From Actinomycetota bacterium (lineage in GTDB: Bacteria; Actinomycetota; UBA4738), in assembly GCA_005888465.1 (NCBI GenBank), contig VAYJ01000143.1, forward strand, positions 1 through 5,762: 5,762 bases of DNA, read 5' to 3'. How positions within the stretch are numbered: the stretch's first letter is position 1; every line of letters starts with the position of its first letter. Positions 5,292 to 5,762 of this stretch are shown piece after piece. Position numbers and translations under genes: made by a program. Under the pieces are notes generated by a model. It was not told the origin of the DNA. It was given only the letters and a program-made list of their open reading frames with translations, and did not search any database.

Positions 5292-5432
5292 GTGGTCAAG
5301 GCCTACTCGAGTCGGAACGTGACGGACTCAATCCTCCGCGCAAGCCCAGATGTGTTGACGACGCTTCGGTCGCGCATCATGGATTATGTGGTACGGGCGG
5401 AGATCACAGCGTACGGCATTCATCGGCCATGA
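5292..5432 (+). CDS. 46-residue hypothetical protein, coupled to the VTT-domain gene
   Basis: A short frame starting with GTG; AGGAG (5280-5284) lies seven bases upstream, a good ribosome site. The product reads like real protein rather than shadow: VKAYSSRNVTDSILRASPD, then VLTTLRSRIMDYVV, RAEITAYGIHRP. It looks like two short amphipathic helices, with no membrane segment or signal. Its TGA overlaps the ATG of the next gene (ATGA at 5429-5432), the usual arrangement for translational coupling. Upstream, the frame has no ATG or GTG before a stop at 5154, so this start is the only likely one. I do not recognise a family. It may be a leader ORF or a small partner of the downstream membrane protein. 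Confidence 0.5.
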   Translation: MVKAYSSRNVTDSILRASPDVLTTLRSRIMDYVVRAEITAYGIHRP

Positions 5433-5762
5433 CGGGAGTTGTCGCCTGGCGCCGCTGGGGCATCATCGCGGCTGCCATCACCGCCGTCATCGTTGGTTAC
5501 TGTCTCTGGCTCGTCCTCACTGACGCCCCGGCGTACCGATTCTTGGTCCGGCTTTACAGTGACAAGCGCTTCCTCAAGCAGACGCTTCGCCAGTGGGGAA
5601 TCTTGGCCCCCGTCATCTTCGTCGTGCTCCAGGCCCTTCAAGTCATCATTGCTCCCATCCCCGGGGAGGTCACGGGCATCCTCGGCGGCTATCTCTTCGG
5701 CGAGTCGCTCGGATTCGTCTACTCGACCCTCGGGTTGACCGTGGGCTCGGTGACTGCCTTCG
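5429..5762 (+). CDS. DedA/TVP38-type VTT-domain membrane protein (5' part, runs off the window)
   Basis: The first 111 residues of an inner-membrane protein whose frame is still open at the window edge. A short cytosolic start (MTGVVAWRRW) precedes membrane segment 11-30. After a basic linker (residues 36-54) comes a VTT-domain signature: QWGILAPVIFVVLQALQVII (55-74), then APIPGEVTGILGGYLFG (75-91), and a further hydrophobic segment from 94 (LGFVYSTLGLTVGSV). The PxPGE...GGYLFG re-entrant loop is characteristic of the DedA/TVP38/TMEM64 (SNARE-associated) family, members of which move polyprenyl-phosphate or phospholipid across the bilayer. Full-length proteins are about 200-250 residues, so half or more is missing. 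Start is the ATG overlapping the upstream stop (ATGA). Which lipid it handles cannot be told. Confidence 0.85.
   Translation, partial: MTGVVAWRRWGIIAAAITAVIVGYCLWLVLTDAPAYRFLVRLYSDKRFLKQTLRQWGILAPVIFVVLQALQVIIAPIPGEVTGILGGYLFGESLGFVYSTLGLTVGSVTAF

Noticed and set aside
4964..5299. 111-codon minus-strand open frame and similar shadows opposite the Cys-rich gene
   Set aside because: No ribosome site and arginine/serine-rich composition; the plus strand has a far stronger AGGAGGGG-ATG signal.
5420..5738. open frames on both strands over the VTT gene (a minus-strand acidic ORF and a plus-strand serine-rich ORF)
   Set aside because: Both are alternate-frame readings of the membrane-protein gene, whose own frame shows the PxPGE...GGYLFG motif.

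Overview
This 5.76 kb window is GC-rich, with small, mostly unconnected genes on both strands and no rRNA, tRNA, CRISPR array or recognisable insertion sequence. The codon bias, a stand-alone receiver protein and a VTT-domain membrane protein suggest an uncultured high-GC soil or groundwater bacterium. Methylomirabilota/Rokubacteria or a deltaproteobacterial-type lineage is a guess from general resemblance, not a demonstrated assignment.

Layout. Bases 1-500 hold no convincing gene, only a hairpin near the left edge and a good sigma70-like promoter at 428-457. That promoter drives an exported SH3b-domain protein (508-1491). Bases 1492-1703 are non-coding and strongly folded. Bases 1704-2581 form a complete integron-type gene cassette: a short leader with a Shine-Dalgarno, one class I SAM-dependent methyltransferase gene (1725-2492), and an attC recombination site whose R'' box begins inside the end of the gene. 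The attC R'' box is a perfect 7/7 complement of the cassette's own first bases, as expected of a circularisable cassette. No integron integrase is visible. Bases 2582-3300 look like a graveyard of short gene remnants: an amidohydrolase-like tail, an MFS transporter piece, an unidentified helical tail and, on the minus strand, a pyridoxamine-phosphate-oxidase-like piece.

From 3615 onward the DNA looks intact again. A small zinc-knuckle-type protein (3615-3926, +) converges with and overlaps a small helical protein (3907-4215, -). Divergent from the latter is a CheY-like single-domain response regulator (4404-4811, +). It is followed by a small Cys-rich protein (5018-5260), a 46-residue ORF (5292-5432) and the start of a DedA/TVP38-type VTT-domain membrane protein (5429 to the window edge). 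The last two overlap by ATGA.

The genes do not form one pathway. The most interesting element is the solitary methyltransferase cassette with its well-formed attC site, lying outside any visible integron platform and next to decayed DNA. This fits either an integrase-less cassette cluster (CALIN) or a cassette inserted at a secondary site.
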